Positions 1-6,786 of a stretch of 15,966 nucleotides of DNA are shown here, piece after piece. The stretch's first letter is position 1. Each line of letters opens with the position of its first letter. The notes under the pieces were generated by a model, which was not told the origin of the DNA, did no database searches, and was given only the letters and a program-made list of their open reading frames with translations. Location of the stretch: positions 1-15,966 of the forward strand of contig QFPD01000010.1 in the NCBI GenBank assembly GCA_003248845.1, written 5' to 3'. The DNA comes from Microbacterium sp. (GTDB lineage: Bacteria; Actinomycetota; Actinomycetes; Actinomycetales; Microbacteriaceae). Made by a program: the position numbers and the translations under genes.

Positions 1-1972
1 CCACGGCGTCGGCGACGGTGGCGGCGTAGAGCTGGCCGCCGGTGGGGCCGGGGTGGATCTCGTCGCCGGCGAGGTAGTCGAGGTGCGGCGCGATCGCCTG
101 TGACCAGTCGGCGAGCACGACGCGCGGGTGCGACGCGGCGAAGGCGGCGAGTTCCGCGTTGACGCCGGGGATCCAGTCGCGCGGCGCATAGGCCGTCACG
201 AGCACGAGCGAGCGGTGCGGGCCGAGGGTGTCGTAGATCTCCTGCAGGTCGTCGGCGTCGACGGGGCCGTTGGTCCCGAGCCCGACGACGAGGTAGTCGC
301 GCAGCGCGCCCTGCGCGGACAGCCCGTCGATGATCTCGCCGCCCGCCCACATCGATCGCGACACGGCGGCGTCGACCTGGATTCCGGGGAATCGCCCCAG
401 CAGTCCCTCGGCGGAGGCGAGCATCACCGAGTCGCCGACAGCTGTGATGCGGTCGCCGCTCACTTCGGCGGGCGGCGGGGGCAGTGGCTTGCCGTGTCGG
501 CCCGTGCGTGGCGTCGCATCCGAGGCAGGAGAGGGGCTCGGTGCGGCGCCGAGTGCGCTCGGTTCCGATGCGGGTCGCGGTGTCGTCGCTGCGGACGGCG
601 CTGCGGAGGCCTCCGCCAGCGCTCGAGCTCCCGCGGCGACGACGGCCTCGCTCGAGGAGACGGCCGGGGCTGCGGCGACAGCGGCCGTCGTGGCGCCCAC
701 CACGAGGACGCCGGCGGCGAGCGTCGTGAGGGCACCGAACCGCCGTGCGGGCGCGCCGCCGAGGCGTGCGCCGAGCGCGCGCAGAGCGCCGCGGAAGCCG
801 AGGCGTCGCACGGGCTGCTCGAGCAGACGATAGGACAGCGCCGCCGCGACAGTCGTGACGAGGGCCGCTGCGATGCCGACGGGAATCGGCACCGTGGCAT
901 CCGTGAATCGTCCGACGGCCGCCTGCCCGAGGAGGACGACGACGGGCCAGTGCCACAGGTAGATTCCGTACGACCGCTCGCCGACCCAGCGCAGCGGCGC
1001 GACGTCCAGCGCCGCCCCGAGCGGCGATGCCGGGTGAACGGCCGCGGCGATGAGGGCGGCCGTGGCGAGGGATGCCGCGAGCGGCACCATCGGATAGTTC
1101 GACGCGCCGCCGGGCCACGCGGAGATGACGACGAGCGCCGCGAGCGCGACGACTCCGACCGCGGCGAGCGTCGCGGCGATGTTGCGCGTTGCGGCGGGAA
1201 CGAGTGCACCCTCGGGGCGAACGAGTGCACCCTCGGGGCGGACGAGTGCACCCTCGGGGCGAACGAGTGCACCCTCGGGGGAGGGGGAGGGGGAGGGGGA
1301 GGGGACGAGCGCGAATGCGAGGGCGACTCCGAGCAGGAGGCCGAACGCGTGCGTGTCGGTGCCGAAGTAGGCGCGAGTGATGCTTGCGCCGCCCGCTTGC
1401 GCGGCGACTGCCCACACCCCCGAGCCGGTCGCCAGCGCGAGCGCGACGGCGACACGGGCGACGCGGCCGCGCACGAGCAGCACGAGTGGCAGCAGCAGCG
1501 GCCAGAGGACATAGAACTGCTCTTCGACGGCGAGCGACCACAGGTTCCGCAGCAGCTCGGGCTGGCCGCCCGCCATGCCGCCCGAGAAGTACGACGTGCC
1601 GGCGGCGATCGACAGCCAATTGTACGAGAAGGTCGCCGCCCCCAGCACCTGCCGGCCGAGGCCGACGAGCACATCGCCGCCGACGAGCCACGCCGCGCTC
1701 GCGCTCACCGTCACGACGAGGGCGAGTGCCGGCACCAGTCGCCGCGCGCGGCGCACCCAGAACGCGCGCAGTGCGATGCGGCCGGTCGCCGCCCGCTCCC
1801 GCAGCAGGAGCGAAGTGATGAGGAACCCGGAGATGACGAAGAAGGCATCCACACCGACGAATCCGGAGTGCAGGAACGCGCTCGGGAACAGGTGGTAGAC
1901 GACGACCAGCAGGACCGCGACGGCACGAAGACCGTCGAGTCCCGCGTAGCGGGGCGCAGGGGAGGAAGGCAT
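1..1972 (-). CDS. acyltransferase 3 family protein with C-terminal SGNH domain (3' end missing)
   Basis: An OafA/YrhL-type integral membrane O-acyltransferase, a family that transfers acyl (usually acetyl) groups onto cell-surface polysaccharides. The frame is open from the ATG at 1972 to the window edge (657 codons seen). Visible marks: GLDGLRAVAVLLVVVYH near the N-terminus with the family histidine at H27; FVGVDAFFVISGFLIT (about 38-53); LWSLAVEEQFYVLW (144-157); RAYFGTDTHAF (200-210); YGIYLWHWP near 340; LEQPVRR closing the membrane domain. A proline/serine linker leads to an SGNH domain with GDSVM (S515 as likely nucleophile), GTNG (566-569) and DEIHPG (D637, H640), so only a few residues should lie outside the window. 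An insert at 224-258 (PSPSPSPSP plus an EGALVRP repeat) lies between two membrane helices and is unusual. No clear Shine-Dalgarno sequence precedes the ATG. It is divergent from truA. The acyl acceptor cannot be told from sequence. Confidence 0.93.
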   Translation of the reverse strand, partial: MPSSPAPRYAGLDGLRAVAVLLVVVYHLFPSAFLHSGFVGVDAFFVISGFLITSLLLRERAATGRIALRAFWVRRARRLVPALALVVTVSASAAWLVGGDVLVGLGRQVLGAATFSYNWLSIAAGTSYFSGGMAGGQPELLRNLWSLAVEEQFYVLWPLLLPLVLLVRGRVARVAVALALATGSGVWAVAAQAGGASITRAYFGTDTHAFGLLLGVALAFALVPSPSPSPSPEGALVRPEGALVRPEGALVRPEGALVPAATRNIAATLAAVGVVALAALVVISAWPGGASNYPMVPLAASLATAALIAAAVHPASPLGAALDVAPLRWVGERSYGIYLWHWPVVVLLGQAAVGRFTDATVPIPVGIAAALVTTVAAALSYRLLEQPVRRLGFRGALRALGARLGGAPARRFGALTTLAAGVLVVGATTAAVAAAPAVSSSEAVVAAGARALAEASAAPSAATTPRPASEPSALGAAPSPSPASDATPRTGRHGKPLPPPPAEVSGDRITAVGDSVMLASAEGLLGRFPGIQVDAAVSRSMWAGGEIIDGLSAQGALRDYLVVGLGTNGPVDADDLQEIYDTLGPHRSLVLVTAYAPRDWIPGVNAELAAFAASHPRVVLADWSQAIAPHLDYLAGDEIHPGPTGGQLYAATVADAV
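1199..1303. repeat. in-frame tandem repeats: 6-bp (x4) and 21-bp (x4)
   Basis: Inside the acyltransferase gene, a run of GGGGGA-type 6-bp units (about 1278-1303) is directly followed by four copies of a 21-bp unit containing CGAGTGCACCCTCGGGG, with copies beginning at 1201, 1222, 1243 and 1264. On the coding strand these give Pro-Ser dipeptides followed by the heptapeptide RPEGALV. Both periods are multiples of three, so copy-number change keeps the frame. The copies differ at only one or two bases, which suggests recent expansion. Confidence 0.95.
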
Positions 1973-2061
1973 GACGAAGTGAGGGGTCGAACGGGGGAGG
2001 GGGGCGGCACGACAAGTGTACGTCGCGACCCTGAACGCAGAAGGGCCCGCGCCCGCCCGGC

Positions 2062-2074
2062 TAGGCTGACGGGG
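2062..2074 (+). promoter_or_regulatory. leaderless -10 element of truA
   Basis: TAGGCT at 2062-2067 is followed by exactly six bases (GACGGG) and then the GTG start at 2074. No Shine-Dalgarno sequence lies in between. This is the actinobacterial TAnnnT arrangement in which transcription starts on the first base of the start codon. No convincing -35 hexamer is visible. Confidence 0.6.
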
Positions 2075-2910
2075 TGCGTCTGCGCCTCGATCTCGCCTAC
2101 GACGGCACCGCCTTCCGCGGCTGGGCGCGGCAGCCCGGGCTGCGTACGGTGCAGGGCGTGCTCGAGCACGCGATCACCCGCGTGCTCGGCGGCGAGCCGC
2201 AGCTCGTCGTCGCCGGACGGACGGATGCCGGGGTGCATGCGGCGGCGCAGGTCGCCCACCTCGATCTCACCGAGGCGCAGCTCGCCCGCCTGCGCAAGGG
2301 ACGCAACCCCACGCCCGAGGCGCTCGCCGCCCGCCTGACCGGCGTGCTCGGCCCCTACCCGGACGTCGCCGTGCATCGCACCGCGGAAGCGGCGCCCGGC
2401 TTCGACGCGCGCTTCTCCGCCGTCTGGCGCCGATACGAGTACCGCGTCGCCGACTTCGCGACCGCCTACGATCCGCTCGAGCGAGCCCGCACGACGACCG
2501 TGAAGGCGCACCTCGACGTCGCCGCGATGGATGCCGCGGCCCGCTCCCTGCGTGGCCTTCACGACTTCGCGGCGTACTGCAAATGGCGTGAGGGCGCGAC
2601 GACGATCCGCACGCTGCTCGAGTTCGGGTGGCGGCGCGACGACCTCGGCATCCTCGTCGCGAACGTCAAGGCGGATGCCTTCTGCCACAGCATGGTGCGC
2701 GCCCTCGTCGGAGCGTGCGTCGCTGTCGGCGAAGGACGGCTGGATGCCGCCGACGTCTCGCGCATCCGCGACGAGGGCGTGCGCACGGCCGCGGTCAAGG
2801 TGCTCGCGGCGCGCGGCCTCACGCTGACCGAGGTCGGCTACCCCGCCGACGACCTGCTCGCCGCGCGCGCCGAGCAGACCCGGGCGCACCGCTCTCTCGA
2901 CACCGACTGA
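2074..2910 (+). CDS. truA: tRNA pseudouridine(38-40) synthase TruA
   Basis: Converts uridines 38, 39 and 40 of the tRNA anticodon arm to pseudouridine in the cytosol. The 278-residue length is normal for the family. The N-terminal LAYDGTAFRGWARQPGLRTVQG pattern, the catalytic motif GRTDAGVHA with the nucleophilic aspartate at D51, and FDARFSAVWRRYEYRV (about 110-125) are all present, as is FCHSMVRALVG in the C-terminal half. The GTG start is chosen because it lies six bases behind a TAGGCT element and because it gives the standard N-terminus; longer forms in this frame have no support. In many actinobacteria truA follows rplQ in the ribosomal alpha operon, but here it stands alone behind its own promoter and is divergent from an acyltransferase. 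Confidence 0.97.
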   Translation: MRLRLDLAYDGTAFRGWARQPGLRTVQGVLEHAITRVLGGEPQLVVAGRTDAGVHAAAQVAHLDLTEAQLARLRKGRNPTPEALAARLTGVLGPYPDVAVHRTAEAAPGFDARFSAVWRRYEYRVADFATAYDPLERARTTTVKAHLDVAAMDAAARSLRGLHDFAAYCKWREGATTIRTLLEFGWRRDDLGILVANVKADAFCHSMVRALVGACVAVGEGRLDAADVSRIRDEGVRTAAVKVLAARGLTLTEVGYPADDLLAARAEQTRAHRSLDTD

Positions 2911-2974
2911 CCACACGCGGCCGACACCCACGCAATGCTGTGTCAAGACTGGGCGGATCCCCGGTTTGCGGGCC

Positions 2975-2990
2975 TAGGCTGGCGGCACCA
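2975..2990 (+). promoter_or_regulatory. -10 element close to the start of the EEP gene
   Basis: TAGGCT at 2975-2980, identical to the truA element, lies nine bases before the ATG at 2990. Transcription would begin at or within about three bases of the start codon, so the mRNA is probably leaderless or nearly so. No Shine-Dalgarno sequence is visible. Confidence 0.5.
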
Positions 2991-3673
2991 TGAAGGTGAT
3001 CTCGTACAACCTCAACAAGCACAAGGCGATCGGCGAGCTCGACGATCTCGTGGAGTCGACGGATGCCGACATCCTGTGCCTGCAGGAGGCGGAGACCGAC
3101 GCGCTCCCCGCGGAGGTCGCCGGCTTGCAGCTCGTCGATGCGACGGCGCGCAACCGGCTGGGGCTTGCGGTGTACCTACGGGCGAACACGTTCACGGCGC
3201 TGGAGGTGCGCACCCTCGCCCTGAAGAAGTCGCTGCATGATCGCGTGCTCAAGCCTGCCGAGGAGCGGATGCTCGCGGTGCGCGTCCGCGACATCGATCA
3301 CGGGCGCGAGCTCATCGTCGCGAGCTTCCATGCGGCGCCGCTGACAGCGCTCAACTCATTGCGGCGCAAGCAGATCACGGCGGCGCTCGAAGAACTCGCG
3401 GGCCTCGGCGATCGCCTGCCGATCCTCATGGTCGGCGATTACAACTACCCCGTGTTCAAGGAGAACCTCGGTCAGAAGGTCCGCGAGGCAGGGTACGAGC
3501 TGAGCCTCAGCGACGCACGCACGTACACGAGGTACAAGTTCTTCCGCGGGCACTACGACTTCGCGACGAGCGTGGGATTCGAGATCGAGACCGTGACGAC
3601 GTTGCCGCAGGGGCGCAGCGATCACCTGCCGATCCTCGTGACCGCGACCGTCACCTCACTGTCGCCCGCCTGA
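2990..3673 (+). CDS. endonuclease/exonuclease/phosphatase family protein
   Basis: A 227-residue EEP (DNase I-like) fold protein, a family of metal-dependent phosphodiesterases and phosphatases acting on DNA, RNA, inositol phosphates or sphingolipids. The catalytic signatures are in the right order: SYNLN (N7), LQE (E33, metal ligand), ASFHAAP (H114), VGDYNYP (D150, N152), HYDFA (about 188-192) and the terminal SDHLPI (D211, H212). There is no signal peptide and no membrane segment, so it is probably cytosolic. The short length leaves little beyond the catalytic core, and the substrate cannot be named. The ATG is preferred because it begins the first EEP strand directly and lies just behind a TAGGCT element. 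The gene has its own promoter 79 bases after truA, so an operon with truA is not required. Confidence 0.9.
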   Translation: MKVISYNLNKHKAIGELDDLVESTDADILCLQEAETDALPAEVAGLQLVDATARNRLGLAVYLRANTFTALEVRTLALKKSLHDRVLKPAEERMLAVRVRDIDHGRELIVASFHAAPLTALNSLRRKQITAALEELAGLGDRLPILMVGDYNYPVFKENLGQKVREAGYELSLSDARTYTRYKFFRGHYDFATSVGFEIETVTTLPQGRSDHLPILVTATVTSLSPA

Positions 3674-3759
3674 GACGCCGGATGCGGCCGGTACGCGCGG
3701 CGAATGCGGGCGACGCGCGTCCTCAGAGGCGCCGGTCCGTGTGCGCCGGCCGCGACGGG

Positions 3760-3789
3760 TAGGATAGATCAAATCGTCCGAGCAAGGGG
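3760..3789 (+). promoter_or_regulatory. -10 element and Shine-Dalgarno of the tat operon
   Basis: TAGGAT at 3760-3765 is a good actinobacterial -10 element, and AAGGGG at 3784-3789 is a Shine-Dalgarno sequence four bases before the ATG at 3794. Unlike several other genes in the window, this operon would have a short leader of about 20-25 bases. Confidence 0.5.
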
Positions 3790-3793
3790 CATC

Positions 3794-4033
3794 ATGGCAA
3801 ATCTCCAGGGCTGGCACCTGATCGTACTTCTCATCGTCATTCTGCTCCTCTTCGGCGCGACCAAACTCCCGGCTCTGGCGCGGAGTATGGGTCAGTCGGC
3901 TCGTGCGTTCAAGCACGAGATGAAGGAGATGAAGGCGGACGAGGCGGCGGACAAGACGGCCCCGGCCGCAGCGGTCGTCGAGGACGAGGCCGCGCGCAGC
4001 GCAGCGGTTGATCAAAGCCGTCCCTCGAACTGA
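3794..4033 (+). CDS. tatA: twin-arginine translocase subunit TatA
   Basis: TatA oligomerises in the membrane to form the pore that lets folded proteins with twin-arginine signal peptides through. The 79-residue protein has the family layout: a short N-terminus, one hydrophobic helix (about 7-20), the FGATKLP hinge, an amphipathic helix from about 25 to 48 and a charged, alanine-rich tail. The start at 3794 is preferred over an upstream in-frame ATG at 3704 because it has a Shine-Dalgarno sequence and gives the standard TatA N-terminus; the longer version would bury the membrane helix. tatC begins two bases after the stop, so the two are co-transcribed. Confidence 0.95.
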   Translation: MANLQGWHLIVLLIVILLLFGATKLPALARSMGQSARAFKHEMKEMKADEAADKTAPAAAVVEDEAARSAAVDQSRPSN

Positions 4034-4035
4034 GC

Positions 4036-4860
4036 ATGATCAAGAGCGCCGCCGCGAAGGCGGCGAACGAGGGTACTCGTTCGCGTGACAAGCGCATGTC
4101 GTTGGGTGCGCATCTGGTCGAGTTGCGTCGACGATTGATGATCGGTGCTCTCGCCGTCGTGATCGGGATGGTCGTCGCGTTCTTCATCACCGACCCCGTC
4201 ATCTGGCTTATCACCGAACCCATCCGCGTCGTTGCTGAGAAGCGCGGCGCCGAGGCGAGCGTCTCGCTCATGTTCAACACCGTGACGGGTGCGTTCGACC
4301 TTCGTCTGCGCATCTCGTTCGCCCTCGGCATCCTGCTCTCCGCTCCGATCTGGATGTGGCAGATCTGGGCCTTCCTCATGCCCGGACTCACGAAGAAGGA
4401 GGTGCGGTACACGGTCGGATTCGTCGCTGCCGCAGTACCGCTGTTTTTCGCGGGGTGCTTCGTCGGCTGGCTCGTCATGCCACACATCGTCGAGATCATG
4501 GCCGGATTCACGCCCAACGGCGCCGCCAACTTCTTCACCGCGGCGTACTACTACGATTTCGTCTTTAAACTCCTGCTCGTGGTGGGCGTCTCCTTCGTTG
4601 TGCCGGTCTTCCTCGTGGCGCTGAACCTCGCCGGCATCATGAGTGGGAAAGCGATTCTCAACGGTTGGCGCGTCGCCGTACTGATCGCGACCCTCTTCGC
4701 GGGCCTCGCGACGCCCGCGGCCGACCTCGTGAGCATGTTGATGCTCGCGGTCATCCTGGTGGTGCTCTTCTTCGCCGCGGCGGGTCTCTCGATGCTCTTC
4801 GACCGCCGCCGGATCAAACGTGCGGCCGCTCTCGACGCCGCGTCGGCGAGCGAGGTCTGA
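4036..4860 (+). CDS. tatC: twin-arginine translocase subunit TatC
   Basis: TatC is the multispanning receptor that binds the twin-arginine signal peptide. The 274-residue protein has the cytoplasmic motif HLVELRRRL (about 26-34), six hydrophobic segments, the loop KKEVRYTVGF ahead of the third helix region, and a conserved PAADL-containing segment (TPAADLVSML) late in the protein. The ATG two bases after the tatA stop is used; an internal ATG at 4096 (MSLGAHLVEL) would give a TatC closer to minimal family length and cannot be excluded. The N-terminal 20 residues are rich in Lys, Arg and Ala. The tatB start lies three bases after the stop, so the three genes form one unit. Confidence 0.96.
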   Translation: MIKSAAAKAANEGTRSRDKRMSLGAHLVELRRRLMIGALAVVIGMVVAFFITDPVIWLITEPIRVVAEKRGAEASVSLMFNTVTGAFDLRLRISFALGILLSAPIWMWQIWAFLMPGLTKKEVRYTVGFVAAAVPLFFAGCFVGWLVMPHIVEIMAGFTPNGAANFFTAAYYYDFVFKLLLVVGVSFVVPVFLVALNLAGIMSGKAILNGWRVAVLIATLFAGLATPAADLVSMLMLAVILVVLFFAAAGLSMLFDRRRIKRAAALDAASASEV

Positions 4861-4863
4861 GCG

Positions 4864-5232
4864 GTGTTCTTCGGACTCGATGTCGAAAAGCTCGTCGTGC
4901 TCGGCTTGCTGGCCGCCGTGATTCTTGGACCCGAGAAGCTGCCTGGCATCGCGCGGTCGGCCGCGCACTTCCTGGCGCGGGCCCGGGGCTGGGCACAGGA
5001 GGCGAAGGCGCGTGTGAAGGAAGAAATCGGCGATGACGCCACTGAGCTCGAATGGCGAGCCCTCGATCCGCGTCAGTACGATCCCCGTAGGATCATCCGC
5101 CAGGCGTTGCTGGAGGAGCCCGCGGTGAGCGAGCCCACAGTGAGATCCGCCGTGCGACAGCCCGATCTGAAACCAGACCCGAAGCCCGATCTGGAACCCG
5201 CCCGTGACCGTGTCGAAGGAGATGCGTCGTGA
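4864..5232 (+). CDS. tatB: TatB-like twin-arginine translocase subunit
   Basis: TatB forms the receptor complex with TatC. The 122-residue protein begins MFFGLDVEKLVVLGLLAAVILGPEKLP: a glutamate at position 8 in the first helix and the GPEKLP hinge are marks of TatB rather than TatA, and the longer amphipathic and tail region also fits TatB. An amphipathic helix continues to about residue 57. The tail (about 105-117) has a short charged repeat of PDLKPDPKPDLEP type. The GTG start follows the tatC stop by three bases, and the stop overlaps the start of the next gene by four bases (GTGA). In many actinobacteria tatB lies elsewhere in the genome, so its place after tatC is notable. Confidence 0.9.
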   Translation: MFFGLDVEKLVVLGLLAAVILGPEKLPGIARSAAHFLARARGWAQEAKARVKEEIGDDATELEWRALDPRQYDPRRIIRQALLEEPAVSEPTVRSAVRQPDLKPDPKPDLEPARDRVEGDAS

Positions 5233-5873
5233 CGGGGAGTGCTTTTCGCCGGGGACGATCCCCGTTGCCCGCCCGTCGTCTTTCGCGTGGCTGGGCCGCA
5301 GCCACCGCTACGCTGCTGGCGGCCATCCTCGTCGGCTGCGGACCGGCGCCGTGGACGCAGGATCAGGGCTCCCCCTCGCCGACCGTGACCTCCTCTCCGG
5401 TGGCCCCGCCGGTCTCGAACGACCTCTCCGGCGGCGCCACCGAGCGGACGCTCACCGCGGGCGCCGTGAGCGCGACGGTCAACTACTGGTCGACGCTGCG
5501 GATGGACCGGTGGACAGCCACCGCCGTCAAACCCATCAGCCTCTCGATGGTCACGACGATCACCCCCAACGACGGCCAGAAGGTGTACCTGCAGCGCGCC
5601 ACGATGACGGCGGTCCCCGGCAACGCGACGCAGAGCTTCGCCCCGCTGGACCCCCAGGTCGACCAGTCGACGGTCGCTCCCGGATACCTCGTGCTCTCCC
5701 CGTACAGCTACTCGAACACGTTCAACGTGGGTGCCGTGCCCGCCGACGCGACCTTCGTGACGATCCAGTTCGACTACGATTTCCTCGTGCAGACGACGCC
5801 GACCTCGACCGAGTACGCCAAGCAGACCGCGAGCGACACCCTCACGGTCGCGATCGCTGCGCCGGCCGGCTGA
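5229..5873 (+). CDS. putative lipoprotein coupled to tatB (paralogue of the next gene)
   Basis: A 214-residue exported protein of unknown function. The N-terminus is arginine-rich, followed by a hydrophobic stretch and a lipobox ending LVGC (cysteine at C37), so it should be lipid-anchored on the outer face of the membrane. A Ser/Thr/Pro/Gln linker (about 40-65) leads to a beta-rich domain. The start GTG overlaps the tatB stop (GTGA), so it is translated with the tat operon. The n-region contains ARRLSR, a weak twin-arginine-like pattern. Its C-terminal half aligns with the lipoprotein at 6025: KVYLQRATMTAV with RVYLSMVSITSQ, and VPADATFVTIQF with LPADAYGITLQF. No enzyme motif is visible; a binding or structural role is possible but not shown. 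Confidence 0.85.
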   Translation: MTGSAFRRGRSPLPARRLSRGWAAATATLLAAILVGCGPAPWTQDQGSPSPTVTSSPVAPPVSNDLSGGATERTLTAGAVSATVNYWSTLRMDRWTATAVKPISLSMVTTITPNDGQKVYLQRATMTAVPGNATQSFAPLDPQVDQSTVAPGYLVLSPYSYSNTFNVGAVPADATFVTIQFDYDFLVQTTPTSTEYAKQTASDTLTVAIAAPAG

Positions 5874-5940
5874 GAGACGCAGAGCGGGCCTGAGAGCGGC
5901 AGAGCGAGCCGGAGAGCGCTCGAGACCGGCTGAGAGCGCC
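5871..5940 (+). repeat. degenerate 20-bp tandem repeat after a stop codon
   Basis: Three and a half units with a 20-base period begin at 5871, 5891, 5911 and 5931, each starting TGAGAG or GGAGAG. The stop codon of the upstream lipoprotein gene is part of the first unit. The units share the pattern nGAGAGnngnnnGAGnnngnc and differ at several positions. The rest of the 151-base intergenic region (to 6024) holds a small CCCG-CAAG-CGGG hairpin at 5978-5989 and the promoter of the next gene. Confidence 0.6.
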
Positions 5941-6012
5941 CCGAACCTCAAGATCACGTCAAGAACCCGTTCAGGTTCCCGCAAGCGGGCGCCTGTGCGC
6001 GTGGCCGCTCCT

Positions 6013-6025
6013 TAGCATTGCGACG
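6013..6025 (+). promoter_or_regulatory. leaderless -10 element of the second lipoprotein gene
   Basis: TAGCAT at 6013-6018 is followed by six bases (TGCGAC) and the GTG start at 6025. The spacing is identical to that of truA, and no Shine-Dalgarno sequence is present. Confidence 0.55.
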
Positions 6026-6753
6026 TGACTTCCGCTTCCTCCACCGCCGCGCGTGTCCGCGCGATCGCCCTCACGGCTTCCGCCGTGCTGCTGCTGACAT
6101 CGCTGACAGGGTGCTCGCAGATTGCGAGCGCCTTCAACGGTCTGCAGCAGGAAGCCGTCGCGACGCCGTCGCCGAACCCGTCGTCGACCGTGGCGACGAT
6201 GCCCTTCGACTCCCAGTTCACCTACGACGGGTCGGTGTCGCTCACGACTGACGTCGCCGACGGTCTCGAGGTGCGCCTGGATGTGTGGGCGGCCGACCCG
6301 AAGCGCACGCAGGAATGGAGCCCTGACGGGGAGAAGACATTCGGGTTCGCCGTCAACGTGTACGACCACCGGGTCGACGAGAAGGCGGTGCTGACGCAGA
6401 AGCGGCGCGTGTACCTGTCGATGGTCAGCATCACATCGCAGCTGTCGCAGTCGACGGTGGGTGCGCAGCAGATCACGTCGCCGTTCCAGTTCTCGGCCGA
6501 TCCGCGCACCCTCGTTCCCACCGATACGCTCCGCTCTGACCGCGGGTTGCTTCTGAACAGCTACCAGGGCGGACTCCTCGTGCCGGAGACGACGATCCAC
6601 CAGCTGCCGGCAGACGCCTACGGGATCACGCTGCAGTTCGCGCTGCAGATCTGGGTGGAGGGCTCCGCCAACACGGACACGAGCTTCGCACAGCAGACCG
6701 TCTACCAGGTTCTGCCGATCGCCATCTTCTCTCCGAGCACGACGACTGAATAG
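6025..6753 (+). CDS. putative lipoprotein preceding the glycosyltransferase
   Basis: A 242-residue exported protein of unknown function. A signal peptide with hydrophobic core (about 13-27) ends in the lipobox LTGC (cysteine at C30). A short Pro/Ser/Thr linker (about 45-58) precedes a beta-rich domain. It is a divergent paralogue of the lipoprotein at 5229, with shared blocks in the C-terminal half (RVYLSMVSITS, LPADAYGITLQF and a similar final 30 residues ending in an aliphatic strand). The glycosyltransferase gene starts 33 bases after its stop in the same direction, so the pair is probably co-transcribed and the lipoprotein may assist export or anchoring of the product; that role is inference. 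The GTG start is placed by the leaderless promoter just upstream and by the position of the signal peptide. Confidence 0.85.
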   Translation: MTSASSTAARVRAIALTASAVLLLTSLTGCSQIASAFNGLQQEAVATPSPNPSSTVATMPFDSQFTYDGSVSLTTDVADGLEVRLDVWAADPKRTQEWSPDGEKTFGFAVNVYDHRVDEKAVLTQKRRVYLSMVSITSQLSQSTVGAQQITSPFQFSADPRTLVPTDTLRSDRGLLLNSYQGGLLVPETTIHQLPADAYGITLQFALQIWVEGSANTDTSFAQQTVYQVLPIAIFSPSTTTE

Positions 6754-6757
6754 TCTT

Positions 6758-6777
6758 GTCTGCATAGCAGACGCGAG
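6758..6777 (+). promoter_or_regulatory. perfect 6-bp inverted repeat abutting the Shine-Dalgarno of the glycosyltransferase gene
   Basis: GTCTGC (6758-6763) and GCAGAC (6767-6772) are perfect complements separated by ATA, right before GCGAGG (6772-6777), the likely ribosome-binding site of the GTG at 6787. It could be a small RNA hairpin that influences initiation or a DNA operator; the sequence does not tell which. Confidence 0.45.
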
Positions 6778-6786
6778 GTACACATC

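Noticed and set aside
1201..1284. CRISPR-like array of four short repeats
   Set aside because: The 21-bp copies are contiguous with no spacers and encode an in-frame peptide repeat.
128..2338. A 736-codon open frame on the plus strand
   Set aside because: It is antisense to the acyltransferase gene and runs into truA in another frame; composition is Arg/Gly/Glu/Asp-rich with no domain, as expected of a high-GC shadow frame.
1711..2946. A 411-codon minus-strand open frame
   Set aside because: It is antisense to truA, whose motifs are unmistakable, and has low-complexity content.
3727..3750. GC-rich hairpin after the EEP gene as a terminator
   Set aside because: The stem is short and imperfect and no T-tract follows; in this GC range such stems arise by chance.
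3704..3793. A 30-residue N-terminal extension of TatA
   Set aside because: The extension precedes the promoter and Shine-Dalgarno that serve the ATG at 3794 and would place a hydrophilic stretch before the TatA membrane helix.
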